A stretch of DNA of 64,000 nt from assembly GCA_004173455.1 (NCBI GenBank), contig SECL01000006.1:51829-115828 (forward strand). Reading direction: 5' to 3'. The notes under the pieces were generated by a model. That model searched no databases and was not told the DNA's origin. It worked only from the letters and a program-made list of their open reading frames with translations. Of the stretch, positions 1 through 8,391 are shown piece after piece. Positions within the stretch are counted from its first letter, which is position 1; the number at the start of each line of letters is the position of its first letter. The DNA is from Moraxellaceae bacterium (GTDB lineage: Bacteria; Pseudomonadota; Gammaproteobacteria; Pseudomonadales; Moraxellaceae). The translations under genes and the position numbers were made by a program.

Positions 1-419
1 GTATTTTGTGCTGAGCTGGAACTATTATTAATTTCGCCAATATTGGACAACGGCACCGATACCATCTGGTTGCCGACTGGCACTTTCAAGTCTTTTAGGC
101 TTTGCTGGAATTTGAACTGAAAGGTCACATCTTCTTTGGCATCGCCATTGTTATCGACATGGATTTCATACAGGGCATTGGGGTCTAGGGCATAATAATT
201 TGGCCCGGCAAAAGCATCTTGCAACGGCTGGTAGTTGGCAATCAGGGTGACATAGCCGCTGCGACCTGATTCGTAACTGTTAAACATATAAAAATCGGTG
301 GCATCCACTTTGGGTGTTTTGGTAATGCCCGGTGCTTCGCGGTGACTGGAGGCTTGTGCCGAGAAACCGCTACCGGCCATAAGCGCGGCGACGGCAATAC
401 TAATGAGCTGACGTTTCAT
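1..419 (-). CDS. DUF4331 family secreted protein, 5' part only
   Basis: The gene runs off the left edge, so only about 139 N-terminal codons are visible. It starts at the ATG at 417-419, preceded by an AAGGAA ribosome binding site. The first 23 or so residues form a classic Sec signal peptide ending in FSAQA. The mature part begins SSHREAP and continues with VDATDFYMFNSYE and later LYEIHVDNNGD, the signature of DUF4331 proteins. Members are exported proteins of unknown function, often with a predicted calcium-binding beta fold. The domain assignment is from recognised motifs; function is not known. The gene appears to stand alone, with a 312-base gap before the next gene. Confidence 0.8.
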   Translation of the reverse strand, partial: MKRQLISIAVAALMAGSGFSAQASSHREAPGITKTPKVDATDFYMFNSYESGRSGYVTLIANYQPLQDAFAGPNYYALDPNALYEIHVDNNGDAKEDVTFQFKFQQSLKDLKVPVGNQMVSVPLSNIGEINNSSSSAQN

Positions 420-731
420 GGGTATTTTCCTTGAACCTGTTCCTAAATTGTTTTGACGCATCCCACGGCTACTCAATAAACAAATTAAGTACCGCTTAAG
501 TTATTTACGCTAAAAACAGGCTTTTGGATTCAAGAAAATTCATTATTTATGCAAAGTTTTGTTAGTGAGTACCAATCATGAAGTTTGTGGGTGGGTTTGA
601 CTTGTTGTAAAGGCAAGGTTTTAACCAAGCCAATCGCATAAAAAATCCGGACTGCTGACCAGTACCGGATTTGTAGTAAGCTGTTTTTCATATCAGGTCT
701 ATGCTTTATTTTGCCTGATGCTGCGCTTTAA
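420..731. other. Intergenic stretch between DUF4331 and amidohydrolase genes
   Basis: This 312-base gap carries no ORF I would support. It holds the promoter and leader of the DUF4331 gene (AT-rich around 480-580) and, at its right end, the terminator of the amidohydrolase gene. Confidence 0.6.
641..672 (-). terminator. Rho-independent terminator of the amidohydrolase operon
   Basis: Arms AAATCCGG (643-650) and CCGGATTT (665-672) can pair. Read on the minus strand the stem is followed by a T run. It lies about 60 bases past the stop codon of the amidohydrolase gene. Confidence 0.7.
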
Positions 732-1811
732 TCAGGTCAGCCGGTAAAAATGTTTGGCATTATCACGAAAAATAGCCTGCATGGCCGCTTCACCATACGG
801 TTGAATCATGCGGGCATAGGCCTCTATCAGATTGCTCAGGCTGGTGTTGACCTTATCCATGGGAAAGTTAGAGGCATACATAATGCGCTCAACCCCAAAC
901 ACGGCAATCGCGTGATCAACCAGCGGCGACAGTAACTCAACCATCTCATTCGCACTGGCCAACTGGCGGTTTTGATAAAACGTATGCCCCAGTACCGTCA
1001 TCATCAGGCCAGAAATCTTGGCATATACATTCGGCTGTTCAGCCAGTTGTGCAATATCGTCTTTCCAGCGCGCAAAAATGTCCTGACGGGCGGCGGCAGT
1101 TACCCCGGTATAGTTGCCTACAGGCCCAAACAGGCCAACAGGCGTGCCCAGATGATCCAGCACGATAGGCGTGTCTGAAAAACGCTTGGCAAGCTGGGTG
1201 ACATCAGCAATCTGGCTGGAATAGACCCATGCATCAAAGCTAAGCCCACTGGTGGCAAACTGCTCAAAACCTGCCAGAAATTTGCGGCTGGTGTATAAAT
1301 GCGGCTCATCACTCCATGGATGCACACCCCAATCAGCATGATGCGAGGCCATGCGCCGCAAGCCACGCAATAATGGAGTTTGCGCCTGATGCAATTGCAG
1401 AATTTTTTTAAACCTTGGGTCGGTAAAATCAGCGGTAGCCACAATGCCACCCAGCCGAATACCATGCTGCTCAAACGGCAATTGTTTCACCCAGCGCGTT
1501 TCACCCACCACGCCGTTGCCCTTGTGGTCATGCCAACTGGCTTCAATATGCACCACTTGCTCGACCTGATAAGCGCCATGCGCTCCTTGTAGATCAGCCG
1601 CGTAATCGGCCGGTAAATACGGTGCCAGTGCATAATCCATCAGACCCAGTGTACTTACCAAAGGCTTGGGCATGGCTGTGCGGGCAAGCTGATCCATCAG
1701 GTGCGGCTCTTTGCCCAGCAACTTGACCAGCAATGCCGCCCGATGCGGTGTATGGTAGGGATCCCACTGGTGAATGTGCGGATCAACAATTGGAAATTCA
1801 ATCAAACTCAT
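732..1811 (-). CDS. Amidohydrolase family protein (COG3618-type metal-dependent hydrolase)
   Basis: A 359-aa cytosolic TIM-barrel hydrolase. The N-terminal metal motif HxH is at residues 12-14 (DPHIHQW). Later strand-end motifs are HIEASWH, VLDHLGTP and YASNFPMDK, whose His and Asp residues are the expected metal and catalytic positions. Relatives act on lactones and 2-pyrone-4,6-dicarboxylate-like substrates, so a lactone or ring-opening role is plausible, but the substrate cannot be read from the sequence. The start has an AGGGAG ribosome binding site. It is the last gene of a minus-strand run: acyl-CoA dehydrogenase, broken kinase, histidine phosphatase, SDR, amidohydrolase. A 4-hydroxyacid/lactone link would fit this company but is inference. 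Confidence 0.85.
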   Translation of the reverse strand: MSLIEFPIVDPHIHQWDPYHTPHRAALLVKLLGKEPHLMDQLARTAMPKPLVSTLGLMDYALAPYLPADYAADLQGAHGAYQVEQVVHIEASWHDHKGNGVVGETRWVKQLPFEQHGIRLGGIVATADFTDPRFKKILQLHQAQTPLLRGLRRMASHHADWGVHPWSDEPHLYTSRKFLAGFEQFATSGLSFDAWVYSSQIADVTQLAKRFSDTPIVLDHLGTPVGLFGPVGNYTGVTAAARQDIFARWKDDIAQLAEQPNVYAKISGLMMTVLGHTFYQNRQLASANEMVELLSPLVDHAIAVFGVERIMYASNFPMDKVNTSLSNLIEAYARMIQPYGEAAMQAIFRDNAKHFYRLT

Positions 1812-1867
1812 GCGCTGCTCCCTGCTGAACTTATGCGTTTTAAATACGATAGATATTCTATTAATAA

Positions 1868-2623
1868 CTAGCTGAGTTTATTCACCAGTCGTAACGGCAG
1901 GTTGCGCATCAAAAAGCCCAGTGGTTTCCACGGCCAGTCGGGGACATAGGCCTTGACCGGTTGCTTTTCGATGGCCTTGACCAGCGCCTTGCTGCCGACT
2001 TTTTCACTCACTTCAAACGGCAGTTTAGCCGCGCCTTCGTTCAGCTCGGTGCGGATATAGCCGGGGAAAATAGTGGATACTTTAATCGGGGTATCAATCA
2101 GTTCGGCACGGATGCCCTCGGTTAAATGCGCTAAGGCGGCCTTGCTGGCGGCATAGGTGGACAAATGCTTGGGCAAACCACGCATGGCCGACATCGAAGA
2201 CATGGTGACCAAATGACCATAGTTTTGCTTACGGAAAATTTCAACCGCCGCTTCGCATTGTGCCAGTGCGGAAATAAAGTTGGTTTCGGCAGTTTTGCGA
2301 TTAATCTCAAAATGACCCTTGCCAATACGACGGCCTTCACCCACGCCAGCATTGACAATAATGCGGTCTAACTGGCCAAACTGCGTGGCAAAATCACGAA
2401 ATACGCGAAACACCTGATCGTAGTCATTCACATCAAGACTTTGAATGGCCACCGTAATGCCATGTTGTTGTTCCAGCTCGATTTTGAGCTGTTCTAAGCG
2501 TTCCAGCCTGCGTGCGCACAAGGCCAGATTATAGCCCAGCGCCGCAAATTCACGCGCCATGCCAGCACCCAGCCCAGAGCTTGCGCCCGTAATTAAAATC
2601 ACCTTGCCATTTAGAGTTGCCAT
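1868..2623 (-). CDS. SDR family oxidoreductase
   Basis: A 251-aa classical short-chain dehydrogenase/reductase. The cofactor motif TGASSGLG lies near residue 12, the NAG motif (NAGVGEG) near 92, and the catalytic YAASK near 158. The Arg-rich segment after the second strand (CARRLERL) suggests NADP(H) preference. The C-terminus has a hydrophobic stretch (PWKPLGFLMRNLPLRLV), common in SDRs acting on lipid substrates. It sits between the amidohydrolase and histidine-phosphatase genes in the same direction, so it is probably in one operon with them. The analogous SDR of the levulinate pathway (LvaD) makes a 3-hydroxy/3-oxo conversion less likely to be the only option; the substrate is unknown. 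Confidence 0.88.
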   Translation of the reverse strand: MATLNGKVILITGASSGLGAGMAREFAALGYNLALCARRLERLEQLKIELEQQHGITVAIQSLDVNDYDQVFRVFRDFATQFGQLDRIIVNAGVGEGRRIGKGHFEINRKTAETNFISALAQCEAAVEIFRKQNYGHLVTMSSMSAMRGLPKHLSTYAASKAALAHLTEGIRAELIDTPIKVSTIFPGYIRTELNEGAAKLPFEVSEKVGSKALVKAIEKQPVKAYVPDWPWKPLGFLMRNLPLRLVNKLS

Positions 2624-2706
2624 AATTCATGATTCCTTATTTTCAAATGAGTTTTATTGGCTATTGACGCATAGCACCTATGCAGGGATAGGCCATCAAT
2701 GATTCA

Positions 2707-3399
2707 TTAATGCCATGTGAGCAAATCACTGGCCTGCCCACGAAAATGGTTGTGTTCATTAATGCTCAGCACACTATGCTTGCGGCCATCTGTGCGAATC
2801 TGGGTCATGCCGCAATTAACTAGCGACCAGTTCAGCGCAAAAGTTGCCTGATCCGACAAGCCCATCAGCGCCTGTACGATCACTGAAATTACTCCGCCCG
2901 AGCTAAACACCACGCTATGCTGCCCCACACTTTGCGCCACAATGTCATTGAGTGCGGCCAGACTTCTCGCCTGAAACTGCTGCCATGTTTCCGTGTAATC
3001 GCAGTCATACTCACCGCATTGCCAGCGTTGCATAGCGGCACCAAACAGTTTTCCCAATGTCTTTTTGGGATGTTCAGTGGCCGCAATGGCCTGCATCAAC
3101 GCCTCCCGAGTGGGATAACGTGTACTATCCAGTTTCATTAGCACTTGTTCATGGTCAAACTCATTAAAGCCCGCATGGACGACCGACTTTAGCGTGCAAC
3201 CCGCAGCTTGCAGACAGGTTTCGGCAGTTTGCTGGTGACGTACCATTGCACCCATGTACACCCGGTCAAACTGTTGCTGCTGCTGAGCAAATAATTCGCC
3301 CAGCTGTCTGGACTGTACAAAGCCTTTGGGGGACAACTGGTCATAGTTGGCCGCGCCAAACGAGGCCTGCCCGTGCCGGATCAGGGTAATCAGTGCCAT
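2707..3399 (-). CDS. Histidine phosphatase family protein
   Basis: A 230-aa protein of the phosphoglycerate mutase-like histidine phosphatase superfamily. The phospho-accepting motif LIRHGQAS is at residues 6-13, and the second catalytic His is probably in the FSSGGVI region, where the usual GH is replaced by SSGG, as in several of these acyl-CoA-linked members. Related genes are commonly adjacent to APH-type kinase and acyl-CoA dehydrogenase genes. It could remove phosphate from a phosphorylated acyl intermediate, but this is inference. It lies 7 bases from the end of the kinase pseudogene and is likely cotranscribed with it. Confidence 0.85.
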   Translation of the reverse strand: MALITLIRHGQASFGAANYDQLSPKGFVQSRQLGELFAQQQQQFDRVYMGAMVRHQQTAETCLQAAGCTLKSVVHAGFNEFDHEQVLMKLDSTRYPTREALMQAIAATEHPKKTLGKLFGAAMQRWQCGEYDCDYTETWQQFQARSLAALNDIVAQSVGQHSVVFSSGGVISVIVQALMGLSDQATFALNWSLVNCGMTQIRTDGRKHSVLSINEHNHFRGQASDLLTWH

Positions 3400-3406
3400 A
3401 GTGCTG

Positions 3407-4293
3407 CTACTTTCCTTGTTTGGATTTATTGCCGGTGAACTGTTGAATGCGGTGCTGTGCCATCAGTTTCAGGCAGCGCACATGCAGCGCATGCACAATC
3501 AGCCAGAAGTTTTTAAAGGCCGGGTTACGGGTTTGCTTGTGGTAGTAGCGGTAATAAATCTGCTGGGCAATCACCGCCAGCCGGAACATGCCAAACACTT
3601 CATAAAACGTCCAGTTGCTGGTCTGCATGCCGGTTTTATCAAGGTAATACTGCACCACTTCTTTACGGCTCAGCATACCCGGCAAATGCGTGGGCTGGCG
3701 GCGCATGGTCCGTAAAATCACATTGTCATTGGCTTGCACCCAGTAGGCCAGCGCACTGCCCAAATCCATGAGCGGATCACCCAAGGTCGCCATTTCCCAA
3801 TCCAATACGCCAATCACGTGGGTGGGGTTTTTGGGGTCTAAAATAACATTGTCAAAGCGCCAGTCGTTGTGAATCACGCAGGTTTTGCTATCGGCCGGAA
3901 GATTATTTTTCAACCAACGTCGTACCAATTTAAAACTCGGCACATTTAAGGTACGGGCTTTTTCATAACGCCTGTCCCAGCCCTCGACCTGCCGCTGGCA
4001 ATAGCCCGGTTGATTTGGGTCAGTCTTGCCCGTATTTTTACTTAAGCTTTCAAGTTCAGTACCGTGATAATCCACCTGATGCAAGTCAATCAAGGCATCC
4101 AGCACATTGGTACACAGCTGCCTGACTTCAGCTTTGCCAAAGTTGATTTCCTTGGGGATGCACCCCCAGAATACTGGGTCACCCGCGCAGTGCCCTGCAA
4201 ATCCATACCTTGTGCTTTAAGCCACTGTTCCACCGCAGCAATATCCAGTTCCTCACCGCTACGCACAGCACCACCAATATCAATCACTGACAT
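3407..4293 (-). pseudogene. APH-type phosphotransferase (LvaA/ACAD10-11 kinase-like), broken by internal deletion
   Basis: The gene starts normally at the ATG at 4293 (AAGGAA site upstream) and encodes MSVIDIGGAV...TQYSGGAS, the correct N-terminus of the acyl-CoA-linked APH family. It then jumps near 4155-4165 into sequence that only makes sense in another frame (IPKEINFGKAEVRQLCTNV), continuing as the C-terminal lobe. That lobe keeps the catalytic HNDWRFDN and the metal-binding LDWEM. Remaining length is 887 bases, not a multiple of three, against about 350 codons usual for the family, so about 55-65 codons of the N-lobe, with the ATP-anchoring lysine, are missing and the frame is shifted. 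The C-terminal piece has an ATG at 4105 but could not be an active kinase alone. A sequencing or assembly error is possible but a deletion of this size makes it less likely. Confidence 0.8.
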
Positions 4294-4309
4294 TTTATTT
4301 TTCCTTCGC

Positions 4310-5551
4310 TTATTTGGAACGCTTGGAATAGCCGCGCTTGGCCAGTTCAATGCGGGCAATCACACCCTTATGCACTTCATCCGGCCCATCCGCTAAGCGT
4401 AAGCTACGCGCCTGTGCAAAAAATCCAGTCAGTGGCGTATCACGCGACATGCCAGCGCCACCGTGAATTTGCATGGCCATGTCCACCACTTTTTCCAGCA
4501 CGTTGGGCGCAACCACTTTAATGGCCGAAATTTCAGTCATGGCCGCCATATTGCCAAAATTATCCATTTTCCATGCTGCATACAAGGTCAGTAAGCGCGC
4601 TTGATCAATCGCAATGCGAGCCTCGGCCACTTTTTCACGATTGCCGCCCAGATTTAAAATTGGCTTGCCAAACGCCACCCGATTCATGCCGCGATCAATC
4701 ATCAGTTCCAGCGATTTTTCTGCCGCGCCAATACAGCGCATGCAATGGTGAATCCGACCCGGCCCCAGACGACCCTGTGCAATCGCAAAGCCTTCGCCCG
4801 GCCCCCCAATAAAATTGGCCACCGGCACGCGCACGTTGTCAAAGCTCACCTCGCCATGCCCATGCGGCGCATCGTAATCCCCAAACACCGGCAGCATGCG
4901 CTCAATAGTCACGCCCGGCGTATTTACGGGCACTAAAACCATGGAATGCTGATGATGGCGGTCTTTACTCTCATCGGGCGTATGCGCCATGAAAATAATT
5001 AATTTGGCATTGGGATCACCCAAACCTGATGACCACCATTTGCGGCCATTTAACACAATCTCATCGCCGTCCACCACGGCAGTAGCTTGCATATTAGTAG
5101 CATCACTTGAGGCCACATCGGGTTCTGTCATGCAAAATACCGAGCGAATCTCACCTGCTAATAATGGCATTAGCCATTGCTGTTTTTGTTGCTCAGAGCC
5201 GTAGCGCCACAAAACTTCCATATTGCCGGTATCCGGGGCATTACAGTTAAACACCGTCGGTGCAATCAGGCTGCGTCCGGTTTGCTCGGCAATATGTGCG
5301 TATTCCTGAATGCTCAAGCCAGCGCCCAAGGTGTCATCCGGCAAAAACATATTCCACAAACCTGCGGCCTTGGCCTTGGCTTTTAATTCGTCCAGTACGC
5401 TAGGCCATTGCCATGTGGTCCAGTCGCCGCCAATGTTGGTACGGTGAACCTCATGCCAGAAATCCGCCTCAATCGGCTCAATATGCGTTGCAATAAACTG
5501 CTTGGTTCTTGCTAAATAATCCTGCCCGCGCTGGCTGAGTTCAAAGTTCAT
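4310..5551 (-). CDS. Acyl-CoA dehydrogenase family protein (ACAD10/11-like)
   Basis: A 413-aa acyl-CoA dehydrogenase. The FAD/substrate motif FCMTEPDVASSD is near residue 140, the middle beta domain follows, and the C-terminal helical domain has QIHGGAGMSRDTPL and LRLADGPDEVHKG, typical of the ACAD10/11 subfamily. Family knowledge: in ACAD10/11 and bacterial LvaC systems this enzyme works with a partner APH kinase, eliminating phosphate from 4-phospho-acyl-CoA. Here the kinase gene begins 16 bases downstream and is broken. The gene is divergent from the LysR regulator, with 104 bases between them, and is the first gene of the operon. The protein itself looks intact. Confidence 0.9.
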   Translation of the reverse strand: MNFELSQRGQDYLARTKQFIATHIEPIEADFWHEVHRTNIGGDWTTWQWPSVLDELKAKAKAAGLWNMFLPDDTLGAGLSIQEYAHIAEQTGRSLIAPTVFNCNAPDTGNMEVLWRYGSEQQKQQWLMPLLAGEIRSVFCMTEPDVASSDATNMQATAVVDGDEIVLNGRKWWSSGLGDPNAKLIIFMAHTPDESKDRHHQHSMVLVPVNTPGVTIERMLPVFGDYDAPHGHGEVSFDNVRVPVANFIGGPGEGFAIAQGRLGPGRIHHCMRCIGAAEKSLELMIDRGMNRVAFGKPILNLGGNREKVAEARIAIDQARLLTLYAAWKMDNFGNMAAMTEISAIKVVAPNVLEKVVDMAMQIHGGAGMSRDTPLTGFFAQARSLRLADGPDEVHKGVIARIELAKRGYSKRSK

Positions 5552-5617
5552 GTAAGCTGTCCTTAGTGTACAGTGACGTTATTTGTGATAATCCACTGGC
5601 TTAAATCTAATCGGTTT

Positions 5618-5653
5618 TATACAATGAATAAAATGAATTATTTTAATTGTATA
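5618..5653. promoter_or_regulatory. 36-bp imperfect palindrome, candidate LysR operator
   Basis: Perfect outer arms TATACAAT (5618-5625) and ATTGTATA (5646-5653) enclose an AT-rich, partly symmetrical centre. The site lies between the divergent acyl-CoA dehydrogenase and LysR genes, where LysR-type regulators usually bind. Binding is inference. Confidence 0.5.
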
Positions 5654-5655
5654 GT

Positions 5656-6621
5656 ATGAATCCTATGCATGGTAATGAACCTGCAAGCCGCAACACCTTA
5701 AGCCGGATGGACTTAAACCTGTTCCGTGTTTTTGCCGTGGTTTATCGTGAACGCAACCTGACCCGCGCCGCCGAACAGTTATTTTTAAGTCAATCGGCAG
5801 TGAGTCATGCGCTAACACGAATGCGTGAGCAATTGGATGACGCGCTGTTTGTACGTGAAGGTCATGGCGTTTGCCCCACCCCACTGGCTCATCGGTTATG
5901 GCCTGATATTGAACAGGCATTGCTCTTATTTCAGCAGGCCATGCAGCGTTCTACCTCATTTGATGCCAGCCGCGACATCAAGCAGCTTACCATTGCCATG
6001 AATGATGAAATTGAGCCGGTATTTTTGCCGCAAATTGTGCAGTGGTTTCAGCAGCAAGTGCCGCACATGCAGCTCAACAGTGTACGGATTGACCGGCAAA
6101 CCCTGCGCAGTGACTTAAGCAGCGGACGCATTGATCTGGCCATTGATATTGCGCAGCCCAGTGAACGCGGCATTGCACACCAGTTGTTGCTGCGGGATGA
6201 ATTTGTAGTGCTCAGCCGTCCTGAACATCCCTTGGCACAGGTTGGCCTTGGTGCCAAAACTGCGGCTAGCCATTATATGCAGGCTGAACATATTGCCGTG
6301 TCGGCTCGGCGCACTGGACGCGCGGTAGAAGATTTTTTGTTTGCCAAACAGGGCATAGAACGTCAGATTAAAATTCGCTGCCAACAGTATGAATCCGCTG
6401 GCCGCATTGTGCAAAGCAGTGCATTATTGCTGACCATGCCACGCAGTCTGGCACATCAGGTGGCTGAACATCTGGACATTCAGATCCTGCCGCTACCGAT
6501 TGCCATTGAAGACCTTGAGCTGCATTTATACTGGGATAGCGAAAAACAGAACGAGCAGCAAACCCTGTGGTTTCGTCAGCAATTAATGGCACTATTGAAT
6601 GCCCAGCCAAATATTCAATAG
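5656..6621 (+). CDS. LysR family transcriptional regulator
   Basis: A 321-aa LysR-type regulator if started at the ATG at 5656; the ATG at 5707 (MDLNLFRVF) gives the more usual 304 aa and is equally possible, since neither has a convincing ribosome binding site and a candidate operator ends two bases before 5656. The winged HTH is clear: DLNLFRVFAVVYRERNLTRA followed by AAEQLFLSQSAVSHALTRM. The rest is the periplasmic-binding-protein-like effector domain. It is divergent from the acyl-CoA dehydrogenase operon and probably regulates it in response to a pathway metabolite; the inducer is unknown. Confidence 0.9.
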   Translation: MNPMHGNEPASRNTLSRMDLNLFRVFAVVYRERNLTRAAEQLFLSQSAVSHALTRMREQLDDALFVREGHGVCPTPLAHRLWPDIEQALLLFQQAMQRSTSFDASRDIKQLTIAMNDEIEPVFLPQIVQWFQQQVPHMQLNSVRIDRQTLRSDLSSGRIDLAIDIAQPSERGIAHQLLLRDEFVVLSRPEHPLAQVGLGAKTAASHYMQAEHIAVSARRTGRAVEDFLFAKQGIERQIKIRCQQYESAGRIVQSSALLLTMPRSLAHQVAEHLDIQILPLPIAIEDLELHLYWDSEKQNEQQTLWFRQQLMALLNAQPNIQ

Positions 6622-6651
6622 TCAACAATCAATCCGTTTTAACGTGCCACC

Positions 6652-7593
6652 TTAAACACTTATTTTGGGTTTGGGCATACTTTGCATGATCTGGCTATTG
6701 GGTGGCACATCATGGGTCAGCCACACGTTACCGCCAATCACCGAACCCTTGCCAATCGTCACCCGGCCTAAAATAGTGGCGCCGGCATAAATCACCACTT
6801 CATCTTGTACGATCGGATGACGCGCATAATCTTTTTGCAGGTTACCGGCTTCGTCCACCTCAAAGCGTTTGGCGCCCAGCGTCACTGCCTGATAAATCCG
6901 CACTTGTTCCCCAATAATGCAGGTTTCGCCAATCACCACGCCGGTGCCATGATCAATAAAAAAGCGTTTGCCAATCTGCGCACCCGGATGAATGTCAATG
7001 CCCGTGGCCGAATGCGCCAGCTCGGCAATCATGCGTGCCAGCAATGGAATATTGTTCTGGTACAGCACATACGCCAAGCGGTGATAGGTAATCGCCAGCA
7101 TTCCCGGATAACTCAGCAGCACTTCATCGACACTGCGCGCGGCAGGATCACCTTCATAAGCCGCCTGCACATCACTGTCCAGCAAGCGGCGAATGGCAGG
7201 CAAACTATTGGCAAACGCCTGTACCACACTGCTGGCCTGCTGCTGGATCATGGCCGGATCGGGCTGGTGATTGCTGTCGCGGCTGGTGGCTGACATCCGG
7301 TAACGCGCTTCATAGGTCAGGGTCAGTCGCACCTGCTCATACAATGCCGACAGCACCTTGTCTAGCGTAAAGGCAATATAGACATCCTCGCCTTCCTGCC
7401 TTAAATCGGAGGGGCCTAGCCGCATGGGAAACAAAATGCCGCACAGGTCATCTACAATGGCTTTTAGGGCTTCTTTGGATGGCAGTTCGCGGCCACCAAA
7501 CTCCTTGGGTCGGTGCTGTGACTCACGCCAGTCATGTCGTGCCTGTTGCAGGCCAGTCACAATATTATCAATTTCCCAGTTTGCCACCGCCAT
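6652..7593 (-). CDS. cysE: Serine O-acetyltransferase (EpsC/CysE type)
   Basis: A 313-aa serine acetyltransferase that makes O-acetylserine, the carbon acceptor for sulfide in cysteine synthesis. The left-handed beta-helix is evident from hexapeptide repeats beginning HPGAQIGKRFFIDHGTGVVI and continuing through IIGEQVRIYQAVTLGAK and GSVIGGNVWLTHDVPP. The catalytic His/Asp lie in the GIDIHPGA and FIDHGTG segments. An extended N-terminal helical region is typical of the EpsC-like subtype. The start is the ATG at 7593 (a GTG lies just before at 7596), with GAGG close upstream. It stands alone, convergent with the LysR gene. With cysD-cysN further along it completes much of the sulfate-to-cysteine route. 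Confidence 0.92.
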   Translation of the reverse strand: MAVANWEIDNIVTGLQQARHDWRESQHRPKEFGGRELPSKEALKAIVDDLCGILFPMRLGPSDLRQEGEDVYIAFTLDKVLSALYEQVRLTLTYEARYRMSATSRDSNHQPDPAMIQQQASSVVQAFANSLPAIRRLLDSDVQAAYEGDPAARSVDEVLLSYPGMLAITYHRLAYVLYQNNIPLLARMIAELAHSATGIDIHPGAQIGKRFFIDHGTGVVIGETCIIGEQVRIYQAVTLGAKRFEVDEAGNLQKDYARHPIVQDEVVIYAGATILGRVTIGKGSVIGGNVWLTHDVPPNSQIMQSMPKPKISV

Positions 7594-7824
7594 CACCTCA
7601 AACTCATTATTCGAAAATCTATCACCCGAAATCTGCTTTCTAAAACTTAAAAAATCAGGCTACATTCATTTAATTAACACGCTATTAAACCGCGCCTGCC
7701 CCCTAGTGCTGCAAGTTCATTTGTGTAGTAAAGCTGCTGTAAAATAGAAGCTTGTGTAAATTAAAGGCGCTGTATATTACCTAAATGATAAAGTGGCTCA
7801 TCAAGGCCTAGTGCTTAATAAACA

Positions 7825-8073
7825 TCACTGCTCAGCCTGAGTTTTCTCATAGTCGGCCACGGGATCTGTGGCGGCAATTGCAGCAGCCTCTCTGGCTTTG
7901 GCTTCACTTTGCAGCGCCATATTGGTTACTGCGGCATGGTCAGAGCCAGCAACCGGCGTGGCAGCGGTGGCAGCCGGATTTTGTACCGTTGCGGGTGCAG
8001 GCTCGTGATGAAAACCTTTTGAAAATAAAAAGCCCAAAGCGGCAACAACCAATACAATAATAATAAGTCTGCG
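7825..8073 (-). CDS. Small membrane-anchored hypothetical protein
   Basis: An 82-aa protein from the ATG at 8073 (an upstream in-frame ATG at 8106 would add 11 residues). It has one N-terminal membrane segment (RRLIIIVLVVAALGFLF) followed by an Ala/Pro/Thr-rich tail ending in an acidic helix (VADYEKTQAEQ). The N-in anchor with an exposed disordered tail suggests a periplasmic-facing anchored peptide. I do not recognise a family. It stands alone between serine acetyltransferase and the SDR gene with over 200 bases on each side. Confidence 0.55.
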   Translation of the reverse strand, partial: RRLIIIVLVVAALGFLFSKGFHHEPAPATVQNPAATAATPVAGSDHAAVTNMALQSEAKAREAAAIAATDPVADYEKTQAEQ

Positions 8074-8391
8074 CATTGCTGTTTTTTCCGTATTACTGGT
8101 TAGCATAGTGCAGTAATTATGCCCTTTTTTTATTAAAAAGGTATAAAATCCAAATGGCTTTTAGAATTAAGAAAAACACTAATCCATTTATATCAATCAG
8201 GAAAATCAGGCAAAAACTGCCGCATTAAAATTTGGCAACCAAAAATTAATCCTTAAAAACTGACACCAAAAAATTAGCACCGTCTGCTTTGTGTTTTTAA
8301 ACTGCATTTCTAATTGCAGCGCTCGCTGATAGATTGCGATACGCTGCTTATGCTATTTACTAAAAACTTTATCGCCTGACGGTGAAACTCA

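Noticed and set aside
52..65. 14-base exact match between the window start and 63709-63722 (GGCACCGATACCAT)
   Set aside because: Both encode MVSVP on the minus strand in otherwise unrelated sequence; the match does not extend, so it is not treated as a repeat.
6805..7293. 162-codon plus-strand frame
   Set aside because: Lies opposite the beta-helix coding region of the serine acetyltransferase; no start site and no known motif.
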